DNA from: Nephrocerus scutellatus
Lineage: Eukaryota > Arthropoda > Insecta > Diptera > Pipunculidae
Assembly: GCA_947095585.1 (NCBI GenBank)
Contig: OX352765.1
Span: 62,573,719 to 62,637,718 of the forward strand
Reading direction: 5' to 3'
DNA: 64,000 nt
Below the pieces are notes generated by a model. It saw only the letters and a program-made list of their open reading frames with translations, was not told where the DNA came from and ran no database searches. Shown here in pieces: positions 1 to 9,680 of the stretch. The position numbers and the translations under genes are program-made. The first letter of the stretch is position 1, and the number at the start of each line of letters is the position of its first letter.

Positions 1-3
1 ATC

Positions 4-348
4 GTGTCAGAGATAAACGTCGAACAAGTGAGTGATGTTTTGCAAAATAGACATCACTTAAATGATTCGCAGTTAGTCAGAATAGAGGCAGTGAAAAACT
101 TATTTCCATTATACGACACCGAGGGTTTGGGGAAAACCTCACTGGTAGAACACACAATCGATACCAACGGGTGTAAAGCCATAAAGCAGCGGCACTACCC
201 GGTGTCACCGGCGATTGAGAAGCAGATTTTCGATGAACTGGATCGCATGCTGCGACTAGGGGTGATTGAAGAGTCCCAAAGTTCGTGGAGCTCCCCCGTA
301 GTCCTAGTCCGGAAACCGGGTAAAGTGAGGCTCTGCCTAGACTCACGG
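4..348 (+). pseudogene. Copy A: protease/RT linker and RT fingers fragment
   Basis: Open frame that begins at the window edge inside the protease-RT linker and runs into the RT N-terminus, where the segment SSWSSPVVLVRKPGKVRLC is typical of gypsy RT. Compared with copies B-E, about 10 bp are missing right after the LDSR codons near 348. This drops the KLNAV residues and shifts the frame. The RT resumes in another frame at about 351. The linker is intact here, as in copy C, and lacks the 2-bp deletion of B, D and E. Confidence 0.85.
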
Positions 349-350
349 CT

Positions 351-1043
351 GTCACCGTTACTGATGCGTACCCCCTCCCACACATCCAGGGAATTCTGAG
401 TAGGTTGCCACGGGCAGAATTCATATCCAGCTTAGACCTAAAGGATGCGTTCTGGCAAATTCCGTTGGAAGTAAATTCTCGACAGAAGACGGCCTTTTCA
501 GTTCCCAAGCGCCTATTATACCAGTTTAAGGTTATGCCCTTTGGGCTATGTAACGCTCCCCAAACAATGTGTCGTTTAATGGATAAAGTCATTCCCTCCA
601 CTGACCTCCACGATAGAGTATTTGTATACCTAGACGATCTGCTGGTCATCACCGAATATTTTGACAGCCATGTAAAAACACTTCAGGAAGTCGCAAGACA
701 TCTCCGTCGGGCTGGTCTAACACTAAACGTGGCCAAAAGTAAGTTTTGCCTTACCGAGGTTCGATATCTTGGCCACATCATCGGAAATGGCGGTTTGAGA
801 ACGGACCCCGATAAGATACAAGCAATTGTGGAGTACCCTGTCCCCAAAACAGTGCGCCAGCTACGTCGCTTCTTCGGCATGGCTGGCTGGTATAGGAAAT
901 TAATTTCAAATTTTGCAGTAACTTGTACACCGTTGACGGACTTATTAAAAAAATCCAAAAGTCTACAGTGGAATAGTGAGGCACAGGCGGCATTCGAAGC
1001 ACTGAAGGTTAAACTTACCTCTTCACCCGTGTTGTATACACCT
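351..1043 (+). pseudogene. Copy A: RT palm, thumb and connection
   Basis: RT core in a frame shifted from the preceding fragment. Motif A (LDLKDAFWQIPL), motif B (MPFGLCNAPQTM) and the catalytic motif C (VYLDDLL) are all present, followed by the connection segment with LGHIIGNGG and GMAGWYRKL. One extra codon at about 599 (IPSTDLHD instead of IPADLHD) is private to this copy. The frame ends at the RNase H deletion at 1043. The catalytic residues look intact but the protein is cut on both sides. Confidence 0.85.
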
Positions 1044-1059
1044 TATAGGTGTATAAGTT
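1035..1059 (+). repeat. Fold-back filler at a 225-bp deletion junction
   Basis: Left arm 1035-1043 (tatacacct) and right arm 1047-1055 (aggtgtata) are exact inverted repeats with a 3-nt loop. Only the left arm belongs to the element. Positions 1044-1059 have no counterpart in the other copies and replace 225 bp (equivalent to 6073-6297 in copy B) that encode the first half of RNase H. The new bases look copied from the broken end in reverse orientation. Confidence 0.8.
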
Positions 1060-2493
1060 ATTACTGATCACGCGTCCCTACAGTGGCTTATGCGCCAAAC
1101 GGATCTTAGTGGTAGGCTGGGAAGGTGGGCGCTTAAACTCCAAGGCTTCAAAATTTAAATCCGGCATCGGAAAGGATCGGAACACAAAGTCCCGGATGCG
1201 TTGTCGAGGGTGCATGAAGATTTTATCGCTTCGATTGATTTGTTATCACCGGAAATTGATCTGGATTCTCCGGAGTTCACCTCCCCGGAATACGAAGACC
1301 GAAAGCGACAAGTCCTTGAGAACAGTTATAAACTGCCAGATTTAAGAGTGCTTAACCGACATCTCTACAAGCGGACTGAATTCTGCCGTGGTGAGGAGAT
1401 ACAAGAACAATCAGGGTGGAAGCTATGGGTTCCAAGAAACCTCACGAGACAGGTGATAGAACGAGCGCACGACTCTCCAACGTCAGCACACGGTGGCATA
1501 AATAAAACCCTACAAAGGATAAAGAAATACTTCTTTTGGCCGCATATGTTTGCCGAAGTACGGGATTATGTCCTTAAGTGCACCGTGTGCAAAACCACTA
1601 AACACCACCCTGTTACCCTAAGACCATACATGGGTCGACAAAACACTTCAGAAAGACCCTTTCAACGATTATACCTGGATTTAATTGGGCCCTTTCCACG
1701 ATCCAAGGCAGGACACATCGGGTTGCTTATTATCCTGGATCATTTCACCAAATTTCATTTCCTGTGGCCGCTTAAGAAGTTCGTTACAAAACCCATTGTA
1801 GAATACTTGAGAAACCCCCTTTTCCCAACCTTCGGCGTGCCCGAAACCATCGTTACGGACAAAGGGGTACAGTTCAAAAGCAATGACTTCAACAATTTAT
1901 TGGCCATGTACGGCGTAAAGCATACTTATACAGCGATCTATTCCCCGCAAGCGAATGCGTCGGAGCGAGTAAATCGTTCTTTGATCGCGGCCATTCGAAC
2001 CTTCCTCAGGGATGATCAGTCAAGCTGGGATTTGAACCTTTGCCACATAAGCTGTTCATTGCGGAGTTCCGTACACGCTTCTACAGGATTTGCGCCTTAC
2101 TTTCTAACGTTCGGCCAGAACATGATGGTGCACGGTGATAGTTATGAACTCCTGCGGAAATTAGAGTTACTGGAACCACCAGATATCTTCGTCCCCTATG
2201 AGGAAGGTTTGGCACAGATACGTACTAAGGCAAAAGATCAAATGAAAAAGGCTTATGAGGTAAATGAACGGAAATATAACACTCGGTCGAGACCGATAGA
2301 CTTTCGAGTGGGACAAGAAGTCTTTTGGCGAAACTTCGCACAGAGTAATTGGCAAAAGGGTTTTAACGCCAAACTGGCGCCAACTTTCTTAAAAGCCCGC
2401 ATCAAGAAGAAATTAGGAAGCTGTTATTACATGCTGGAAGACCATCAGGGAAAACAGGTAGGGGTATACCACGCGAAAGACATCAGGCAATAA
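1060..2493 (+). pseudogene. Copy A: RNase H C-terminus and integrase
   Basis: One frame from the last RNase H motif (ITDHASLQWL) through integrase, interrupted by a TAA at 1156-1158 where the other copies have GAA. From 1159 the frame is open to the stop at 2491-2493. Integrase has an HHCC zinc region (RAHDSPTSAHGG ... CTVCKTTK) and a D,D,E core: Asp in LYLDLIGPF, Asp in IVTDKGVQF, Glu in ASERVNRSL. A basic C-terminal domain ends at AKDIRQ. No chromodomain is visible. In a full element it would integrate cDNA in the nucleus. Confidence 0.88.
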
Positions 2494-2737
2494 AACTGAG
2501 GTACTAGGTTTGTCACCGGTTTTCAGCCTTTCCGAGGTCCTTGAGTTAAATCTCCCACGGAAATCCTGTTTTGTGGCGGCGACTTTAGAAAAAAAAATTT
2601 AAACGAAATTACATTTTTGCAAATTAAGAAGCACCCGGTGTCCACTGCAAGGAAATTGCTACGCAGTACCATGCTAGTGTAGACGTAAATATCGATGCCC
2701 ATATAGATCGAAAGTATAGAAAGGAAATTTCAAGGCC

Positions 2738-2762
2738 AAAAATTCCAATTATTGGAATTTTT
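2738..2762. repeat. 25-nt palindrome, spacer A, first copy
   Basis: Arms aaaaattccaat and attggaattttt are perfect inverted repeats of 12 bp around a single t. It could fold as a hairpin or cruciform, or act as a symmetric protein site. No function is known. Confidence 0.85.
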
Positions 2763-2864
2763 GATAACAAACGGCATGCTTCCCACCGACTCGTCACGAA
2801 CGAGTGTAGACGTGAATATCGATGCCCATATAGATCGAAAGTATAGAAAGGAAATTTCATGGCC

Positions 2865-2889
2865 AAAAATTCCAATTATTGGAATTTTT
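2865..2889. repeat. 25-nt palindrome, spacer A, second copy
   Basis: Same 12-bp arms and 1-nt centre as at 2738, carried by the 127-bp duplication. Confidence 0.85.
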
Positions 2890-3505
2890 GATAACAAACG
2901 GCATGCTTCCCACCGACTCGTCACGAATTTTGGTTTCGACGCATAAGTTTATGCTGTCGCTAAATGATGAGACATTAGCAGAGACAAATTTAACCCCCCT
3001 CTCTCGACCAACCGACCAACCGCAAACCCCTTATGAGATTCACCGTGACCGAGCAACATTGATCCACAAGTGGTTGATGCGGCGTGCATAAAGAAACAGA
3101 AAAAAAAAGAGAGAAAGTTCGGCTGGCTACTCGTCACTAATGTAATGCGTGGTGAGAGTGAACGATGCATCGATAGATATTCCAGCGGAATTCGTAGCTG
3201 TGCATCGACATATCGAGGCCACTCAATAGCAGTCGGTATTTTTGTCTTTCCGGGCTCGGAAATGGGCCACTGCTCTTTGAAAAAAAAAATTAAATAAGTT
3301 TTGTTCTTACGGAAATTGTCGGTCGGCACCCTACACCCAATAGCGGCCCACGATATATTCGATATACTCCTGGAAAAAAATTTAAAAGTTTTAAAAACCA
3401 CTTTAAATATTTTTACAAATTAATGTGACATTTTAAAATCAGCTCAGTTCCGATGTTCAATTCTAAAAGTCCATACTTACCAAAATTAATTTGTGCGCGT
3501 ACAAA

Positions 3506-3709
3506 ATGGCCGACACAGGCCCACGATATATTCGATATACTCCTGATAATGGCGGACCCCACGGTATCCTACCTGAGGATCCGCATGGTGATACGGGCAA
3601 CACTCTAGAACGTGAGAAAAATAAAATGGCCTTTGACGGGGAGTCCCTGGATTCAAGATTTGTTTTTGGTTGCATAATTTTTTTAAAAATTTTTTTTTGT
3701 ATTAATTAA
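3506..3709 (+). CDS. Small recurrent ORF of unknown function (spacer A)
   Basis: ORF that begins MADTGPRYIRYTPDNGGPHG and stays open for about 50 residues before a low-complexity T-rich 3' end. A longer start at a TTG (3491) is possible. The same ORF recurs in every spacer with few changes. I do not recognise it. Two good splice-donor-like sites lie inside (after CCGCA and CTAGAAC), so it could be an exon, but splicing from either site to the acceptor at 3818 would bring a stop into frame. It may have no coding role. Confidence 0.3.
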   Translation: MADTGPRYIRYTPDNGGPHGILPEDPHGDTGNTLEREKNKMAFDGESLDSRFVFGCIIFLKIFFCIN

Positions 3710-3831
3710 CTAGAAACAAGACTTTTTTTTGTTATCTCCTGAGAGAAAGAACCCCCCCCCCACCCTTATTCCTTTTTTTGCCCTTAGCTAAAATTAATCA
3801 TAACTATTGCCTTCACAGCCTAGTACTTCGG

Positions 3832-4378
3832 CAACTGGTTGGCATGGCCGGCAAAGAACCCCCCCAAACCCCGACGAGCTAGTTTGAGCACAGCTAGGCG
3901 TGCACTCCGCCGTTGACCATCCCAACCTCCGTTTAAGCGTTTGAATGTCGCAATGGGTTAAACAATGGGTTTTCTCTCTCTCTGCTCGGGTTGGTCTCCC
4001 CACAGCCGCATCTCTGTTGTGATTTGGTTCCTTTTTTTTTTTGATCCAGGTAATTTTGTTTTGCTCTCCCTCAAAAGAGCACGTTCAATTTTTTTATGTA
4101 TATGATGATCAACAACTGGTTGGCATGGCCGGCAAATAACCCCCCCCCAAACCCCGACGAGCTAGTTAGAGCACAGCTAGGCGTGCACTCCGCCGTTGAC
4201 CATCCCAACCTCCGGTTAAGCGTTTGAACAGTCGCGTTAGAACAGTCCAAAATCTACCCATGTTAAAAGGTTATGAAAATTGTCGCAAACTTGGTAAACT
4301 CAGACTGGTCATCGTCAAACACTTAAAACGATACAAATTCAAGCGAATTAAGAACTATCACCAACATGAAATCATTAC
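3832..4378 (+). repeat. Module M, rearranged copy 1
   Basis: A segment recurring about a dozen times in the window, upstream of both gypsy pol and RTE units. Here a duplicated fragment (3832-3950, starting aactggttggcatggccggc) precedes the main body. The body has lost roughly 80 bp near 4020 that other copies carry between tctgtt and gtgatttgg. It ends at aatcattac, where gypsy-type and RTE-type flanks diverge. No coding function is evident. Confidence 0.8.
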
Positions 4379-4448
4379 ATAAAAATCATTACGATTGGTT
4401 TTTTGAGTCTGTCGGTCAGCCTAACGATCGAGTCATGGTATTCATCGA
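4379..4448 (+). promoter_or_regulatory. Leader just upstream of pol, with acceptor-like site
   Basis: A short stretch repeated before each pol ORF, with an in-frame TAA closely upstream of the ATG at 4449. Just inside the ORF, a pyrimidine-rich run ending in gtcgtcgcag|gt (about 4459-4481) resembles a splice acceptor. If it is used, pol would come from a spliced RNA. This is inference only. Confidence 0.25.
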
Positions 4449-5216
4449 ATGTCTCTCTGTCCTTGTATTGTCGTCGCAGGTAGTCGATTAAATCGTCCCA
4501 TACGAAAAACGGATGCGACCGGTGGAACCTCCATAGAGCCTCACTCCAACCGAATCACAAATTACCAGTTGGCTCGTGCTAGAATTTTTGAAACGATGGA
4601 TGGGCTGGAACCGACGCCACCCAGTCGATCCTCCAAGAGAATAAAGGAGTTTTGGAAGCTGGTCATAGACAACCGGATCTTGTTAATGAGCGCGATCCTA
4701 AACAAAACCAATGACGCCAGACCGTACGCTTCAGTCACACTGTTAGGGAAAGAACACATAGGGTTACTGGACAGCGGCACTTCCATCAGTTGCATTGGCG
4801 GGTCACTAGCGACTAGCGTCCTGCATAACAAAGTGGCTCTTAGACGTTTCGTTTCATCCCTCAAAACAGCTGATGGAAAGTCTCAAACGGTCTGTGGGTC
4901 TTTCAAAGCGGACATCGCTTTTCGGAACAAGACCAAACGGTTGACTTTGTATGTGGTTCCATCCTTGGGCCAAGATTTATATCTAGGCATCGACTTTTGG
5001 AGGGCGTTTGATCTAGCTCCAGACATCGTGTCAGAGATAAACGTCGAACAAGTAAGTGATGTTTTGCAAAATAGACATCACTTGAATGATTCGCAGTTAG
5101 TCATAATAGAGGCAGTGAAAAACTTATTTCCATCTTACGACACCGAGGGTTTGGGGAAAACCTCACTGGTAAAACACACAATCGATACCAACGGGTGTAA
5201 AGCCATAAAGCAGTGG
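4449..5216 (+). pseudogene. Copy B: aspartic protease and RT linker
   Basis: Retropepsin-like protease region preceded by about 90 residues of unknown character. The catalytic motif GLLDSGTS lies at about residues 105-112, with the flap/strand region after it and the second hallmark LYLGIDFW near residue 180. In the family the protease cleaves the Gag-Pol polyprotein as a dimer. ATG 4449 is the first Met after an in-frame TAA. Natural Gag-Pol proteases are not initiated separately, so this start may be artificial or reflect a spliced RNA. The frame is lost near 5217. Confidence 0.8.
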
Positions 5217-5833
5217 CATACCCGGTGTCACCGGCGATTGAGAAGCAGATTTTCGATGAACTGAATCGCATGCTGCGACTAGGGGTGATTAAAGAGTCCC
5301 AAAGTTCGTGGAGCTCCCCCGTAGTCCTAGTCCGGAAACCGGGTAAAGTGAGGCTCTGCCTAGACTCACGGAAATTAAACGCTGTGACCGTTACTGACGC
5401 GTACCCCCTCCCACACATCCAGGGAATTCTGAGTAGGTTGCCACGGGCAGAATTCATATCCAGCTTAGACCTAAAGGATGCGTTCTGGCAAATTCCGTTG
5501 GAAGTAAATTCTCGACAGAAGACGGCCTTTTCAGTTCCCAAGCGCCCATTATACCAGTTTAAGGTTATGCCCTTTGGGCTATGTAACGCTCCCCAAACAA
5601 TGTGTCGTTTAATGGATAAAGTCATCCCCGCTGACCTCCACGATAGAGTATTTGTATACCTAGACGATCTGCTGGTCATCACCGAAGATTTTGACAGCCA
5701 TGTAAAAAAACTTCAGGAAGTCGCAAGACATCTCCGTCGGGCTGGTCTAACACTAAACGTGGCCAAAAGTAAGTTTTGCCTTACCGAGGTTCGATATCTT
5801 GGCCACATCATCGGAAATGGCGGTTTGAGAACG
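5217..5833 (+). pseudogene. Copy B: RT fingers and palm
   Basis: RT from YPVSPAIEKQ through motif A (LDLKDAFWQ), motif B (PFGLCNAPQTM) and motif C (VYLDDLLVI) to LGHIIGNGGLRT. A 1-bp deletion at about 5833 ends the functional frame; out-of-frame translation goes on to 5932. The template is copied to cDNA by this domain in intact relatives. Both breaks recur in D and E. Confidence 0.85.
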
Positions 5834-7731
5834 GCCCCGATAAGATACAAGCAATTGTGGAGTACCCTGTCCCCAAAACAGTGCGCAAGCTACGTCGCTT
5901 CCTCGGCATGGCTGGCTGGTATAGGAAATTAATTTCAAATTTTGCAGTAACTTGTACAACGTTGAGGGACTTATTAAAAAAATCCAAAAGTCTACAGTGG
6001 AATAGTGAGGCACAGGCGGCATTCGAAGCACTGAAGGTTAAACTTACCTCTTCACCCGTGTTGTATACACCTGATTTCTCCAAACCATTTTTGATTCAGT
6101 GTGATGCCTGTCAATCAGGAGTTGGTAGTGTTCTTGTGCAAACCTTGGACGACGGTTCCGTAGTGCCAATTGCGTATTTGTCACAAAAGCTCAATAAGGC
6201 CCAACGTAACTATAGCGTAACCGAGCAAGAATGCCTGGCGGTAGTGCTCAGCATCAAACACTTTCGCCCCTTCGTAGAGGGACTTGATTTCACGGTGATT
6301 ACTGATCACGCGTCCCTACAGTGGCTTATGCGCCAAACGGATCTTAGTGGTAGGCTGGGAAGGTGGGCGCTTAAACTCCAAGGCTTCAAAATTGAAATCC
6401 GGCATCGGAAAGGATCGGAACACAAAGTCTCGAATGCGTTGTCGAGGGTGCATGAAGATTTTATCGCTTCGATTGATTTGTTATCACCGGAAATTGATCT
6501 GGATTCTCCGGAGTTCACCTCCCCGGAATACGAAGACCGAAAGCGACAAGTCCTTGAGAACAGTGATAAACTGCCAGATTTAAGAGTGCTTAACCGACAT
6601 CTCTACAAGCGGACTGAATTCTGCCGTGGTGAGGAGATACAAGAACAATCAGGGTGGAAGCTATGGGTTCCAAGAAACCTCACGAGACAGGTGATAGAAC
6701 GAGCGCACGACTCTCCAACGTCAGCACACGGTGGCATAAATAAAACTCTACAAAGGATAAAGAAATACTTCTTTTGGCCGCATATGTTTGCCGAAGTACG
6801 GGATTATGTCCTTAAGTGCACCGTGTGCAAAACCACTAAACACCCTAATGTTACCCTAAGACCATACATGGGTCGACAAAACACTTCAGAAAGACCCTTT
6901 CAACGATTATACCTGGATTTAATTGGGCCCTTTCCACGATCCAAGGCAGGACACATCGGGTTGCTTATTATCCTCGATCATTTCACCAAATTTCATTTCC
7001 TGTGGCAGCTTAAGAAGTTCGTTACAAAACCCATTGTAGAATACTTGAGAAACCCCCTTTTCCCAACCTTCGGCGTGCCCGAAACCATCGTTACGGACAA
7101 AGGGGTACAGTTCAAAAGCAATGATTTCAACAATTTATTGACCATGTACGGCGTAAAGCATACTTATACAGCGATCTATTCCCCGCAAGCGAATGCGTCG
7201 GAGCGAGTAAATCGTTCTTTGATCGCGGCCATTCGAACCTTCCTCAGGGATGATCAGTCAAGCTGGGATTTGAACCTTTGCCACATAAGCTGTTCATTGC
7301 GGAGTTCCGTACACGCTTCTACAGGATTTGCGCCTTACTTTCTAACGTTCGGCCAGAACATGATGGTGCACGGTGATAGTTATGAACTCCTGCGGAAATT
7401 AGAGTTACTGGAACCACCAGATATCTTCGTCCCCTATGAGGAAGGTTTGGCACAGATACGTACTAAGGCAAAAGATCAAATAAAAAAGGGTTATGAGGTA
7501 AATGAACGGAAATATAACACTCGGTTGAGACCGATAGACTTTCGAGTGGGACAAGAAGTCTTTTGGCGAAACTTCGCACAGAGTAATTGGCAAAAGGGTT
7601 TTACCGCCAAACTGGCGCCAACTTTCTTAAAAGCCCGCATCAAGAAGAAATTAGGAAGCTGTTATTACATGCTGGAAGACCATCAGGGAAAACAGGTAGG
7701 GGTATACCACGCGAAAGACATCAGGCAATAA
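5834..7731 (+). pseudogene. Copy B: RT connection, RNase H and integrase
   Basis: Long open frame of about 630 residues. RNase H shows Asp in FLIQCDACQSG, Glu in NYSVTEQECLA and Asp in VITDHASLQWL. Integrase has HHCC (RAHDSPTSAHGG ... CTVC) and D,D,E in LDLIGPF, VTDKGVQF and SERVNRSL, then a basic C-terminus. Some substitutions are private to this copy, for example LTDLL to LRDLL near 5967 and VPNALSR to VSNALSR near 6430. It is the better preserved half of the element. Confidence 0.88.
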
Positions 7732-7977
7732 AACTGAGGTACTAGGTTTGTCACCGGTTTTCAGCCTTTCCGAGGTCCTTGAGTTAAATCTCCCACGGAA
7801 ATCCTGTTTTGTGGCGGCGACTTTAGAAAAAAAAAAATTTAAACGAAATTAAATTTTTGCAAATTAAGAAGCACCCGGTGTCCACTGCAAGGAAATTGCT
7901 ACGCAGTACCATGCTAGTGTAGACGAAAATATCGATGCCCATATAGATCGAAAGTATAGAAAGGAAATTTCAAGGCC

Positions 7978-8002
7978 AAAAATTCCAATTATTGGAATTT
8001 TT
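7978..8002. repeat. 25-nt palindrome, spacer B
   Basis: Same 12-bp arms around one t as in spacer A. Confidence 0.85.
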
Positions 8003-8632
8003 GATAACAAACGGCATGCTTCCCACCGACTCGTCACGAATTTTGGTTTCGACGCATAAGTTTATGCTGTCGCTAAATGATGAGACATTAGCAGGAAAAA
8101 AATGTAACCCCCCTCTCTCGACCAACCGACCAACCGCAAACCCCTTATGAGATTCACCGTGACCGAGCAACATTGATCCACAAGTGGTTGATGCGGCGGG
8201 CATAAAGAAACAGAAAAAAAAAGAGAGAAAGTTCGGCTGGCTACTCGTCACTAATGTAATGCGTGGTGAGAGTGAACGATGCATCGATAGATATTCCAGC
8301 GGAATTCGTAGCTGTGCATCGACATATCGAGGCCACTCAATAGCAGTCGGTATTTTTGTCTTTCCGGGCTCGGAAATGGGCCACTGCTCTTTGAAAAAAA
8401 AAATTTAAATAAGTTTTGTTCTTACGGAAATTGTCGGTCGGCACCCTACACCCAATAGCGGCCCACGATATATTCGATATACTCCTGGAAATAATTTAAA
8501 AGTTTTAAAAACCACTTTAAATATTTTTACAAATTAATGTGACATTTTAAAATCGGCTCAGTTCCGATGTTAAAATATCTTCAAAAATTCTAAAAGTCCA
8601 TACTTACCAAAATTAATATGTGCGCGTACAAA

Positions 8633-8827
8633 ATGGCCGACACAGGCCCACGATATATTCAATATACTCCTGATAATGGCGGACCCCACGGTATCCTACC
8701 TGAGGATCCGCAAGGTGATACGGGCAACACTCTAGAACGTGAGAAAAATAAAATGGCCTTTGACGGGGAGCCCCTGGATTCAAGATTTGTTTTTGGTTGC
8801 ATCATTTTTTTTGTATTAATTAACTAG
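8633..8827 (+). CDS. Small recurrent ORF of unknown function (spacer B)
   Basis: Counterpart of the ORF at 3506, with IRYTP changed to IQYTP and DPHGD reading DPQGD. The 3' end runs into low-complexity T-rich sequence and differs. No recognisable domain. Confidence 0.28.
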   Translation: MADTGPRYIQYTPDNGGPHGILPEDPQGDTGNTLEREKNKMAFDGEPLDSRFVFGCIIFFVLIN

Positions 8828-8930
8828 AAACAAGGCTTTTTTTTGTTATCTCCTGAGAGAAAGAACCCCCCCCACACTTATTCCTTTTTTTGCCCTTAGC
8901 TAAAATTAATCATAACTATTGCCTTCTCAG

Positions 8931-8994
8931 CCTAGTACTTCGGCCTCGACAGCGCTGGCGATGACGTCGTTGAGCTACACGAAGAAAGAAAAAG
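8931..8994 (+). other. Exon-like 64-nt block (spacer B)
   Basis: Bounded by an acceptor-like site (pyrimidine-rich tract, possible branch-point region, ...gccttctcag) and a strong donor-like site (aaaaag|gtaaat). Frame 1 is open across the block; the other two contain stops. Frame 1 would encode a Ser/Thr/Ala-rich peptide ending YTKKEK. It may be a captured host exon or chance. Confidence 0.35.
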
Positions 8995-9311
8995 GTAAAT
9001 TTTGACGATATTAATTTACGCAACAAAATAAATCTTATGCTCCTCTCCTGAATTCCTCCTCCGATCATATTGAAAATTTTTTATTTCTTTCCTTATTGAT
9101 TTATAACCTTTTTAAAGTCTTTGTTGATTCTATCCTACTAAGAAAGAATCTCTATGTATTCAAATTTGAAAAAAAAAGATAGTTACTCAAGTTTTTTTTG
9201 TTTGGTACAAACTGTAACAATTATTGATTAGTATTAAATGTTATTGTTAATATTACTTGAAAGACTACTGAACTGAATTTAATAATTTACTTAAATAAAA
9301 TGGTCAAGATT
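8995..9311 (+). other. AT-rich spacer after the exon-like block
   Basis: About 320 bp, very AT-rich with long T and A runs. I see no gene. It recurs at 25,519-25,835 and is absent after copies A, C and D, where the exon-like block is fused directly to module M. Confidence 0.6.
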
Positions 9312-9680
9312 AAACATAACTTTAAAAAATGGGTTCTTATTAAACAATGGGGTCTCTCTCTCTCTCTGCTCGGGTTGGTCTCCCCTTAGCCGCATCTCTG
9401 TTGGCGCTTAGTTCTCTGGTTAGGGACAAGGCAATGATTAGTAGTCGTAATTTTTTTGGTGTGAGTGTGTGATTTGGTTCCTTTTTTTTGATCCAGGTAA
9501 TTTTGTTTTCCTCTCCGTCAAAAGAGCACGTACAATTTTTTTTGTGTATATGATGATCAACAACTGGTTGGCATGGCCGGCAAAGAACCCCCCCAAATCC
9601 CGACGAGCTAGTTAGAGCACAGCTAGGCGTGCACTCCGCCGTTGACCATCCCAACCTCCGGTTAAGCGTTTGAACAGTCG
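9312..9680 (+). repeat. Module M, copy 2a (truncated at right)
   Basis: Starts aaacataactttaaaaaatg, with a CT-rich run, the common core ctcgggttggtctcccc and the acaactggttggcatgg segment. It stops at agtcgcaatgggtta, where a second M copy begins. Confidence 0.8.

Larger units (their letters stand above)
1..2493 (+). mobile_element. Ty3/gypsy pol array, copy A (5' end outside window)
   Basis: First of five tandem Ty3/gypsy-type pol copies; the protease lies left of the window. Order seen: protease/RT linker, RT, RNase H remnant, integrase. It is broken by a 10-bp deletion near 348, a 225-bp deletion with a 16-bp filler near 1043 and a TAA at 1156-1158. It groups with copy C by lacking the two frameshifts of B, D and E. 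It is a dead copy, though the integrase reading frame is still open. Confidence 0.9.
2676..2929 (+). repeat. 127-bp direct tandem duplication (spacer A only)
   Basis: Positions 2676-2802 and 2803-2929 are near-identical with an offset of 127 bp. They differ at a few bases, for example gtaaat versus gtgaat. The other spacers carry a single copy. The duplication also doubles the 25-nt palindrome. Confidence 0.9.
2494..4448 (+). other. Spacer A (non-coding, between pol copies A and B)
   Basis: About 1.95 kb without a recognisable gene family. In order: a short 3' tail after the integrase stop, a 127-bp tandem duplication, AT-rich sequence with palindromes, a small recurrent ORF starting at 3506, a C10 tract (3752-3761), 13 nt of the exon-like block (3819-3831) and then a rearranged module M. 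No TG...CA-bounded LTR pair or convincing primer-binding site was found. Confidence 0.75.
4449..7731 (+). mobile_element. Ty3/gypsy pol array, copy B
   Basis: Complete protease-to-integrase region in three overlapping frames. The frame breaks are a 2-bp loss near 5217 (gcataccc instead of gcactaccc) and a 1-bp loss near 5833 (cggccccg instead of cggaccccg). Copies D and E carry both. No gag lies upstream; module M does instead. Confidence 0.9.

Noticed and set aside
195..383. Minus-strand open frames opposite RT, RNase H and integrase in every gypsy copy
   Set aside because: They are mirror frames of conserved pol and change with each pol indel. No independent support.
1049..1345. Plus-strand alternate frames inside RNase H/integrase (for example the MVGWEGGRLNSKASK frame at 6347)
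   Set aside because: Out-of-frame shadow of RNase H, repeated only because pol is repeated.
3090..3118. Purine-rich run (agaaacagaaaaaaaaagag) after integrase as a polypurine tract
   Set aside because: Purine-rich, but no TG-starting LTR follows and no matching repeat lies 5' of pol, so it cannot be supported.
3160..3230. atcgatagatatt / acatatcgagg sites as DREF-type promoter elements
   Set aside because: The core is short and AT-rich DNA gives such matches by chance; no transcript start is known here.
9402..9419. tggcgcttagttctctgg in module M as a gypsy primer-binding site
   Set aside because: Only the first six bases resemble common PBS starts, no LTR end in CA precedes it, and the same sequence occurs before RTE units that need no PBS.
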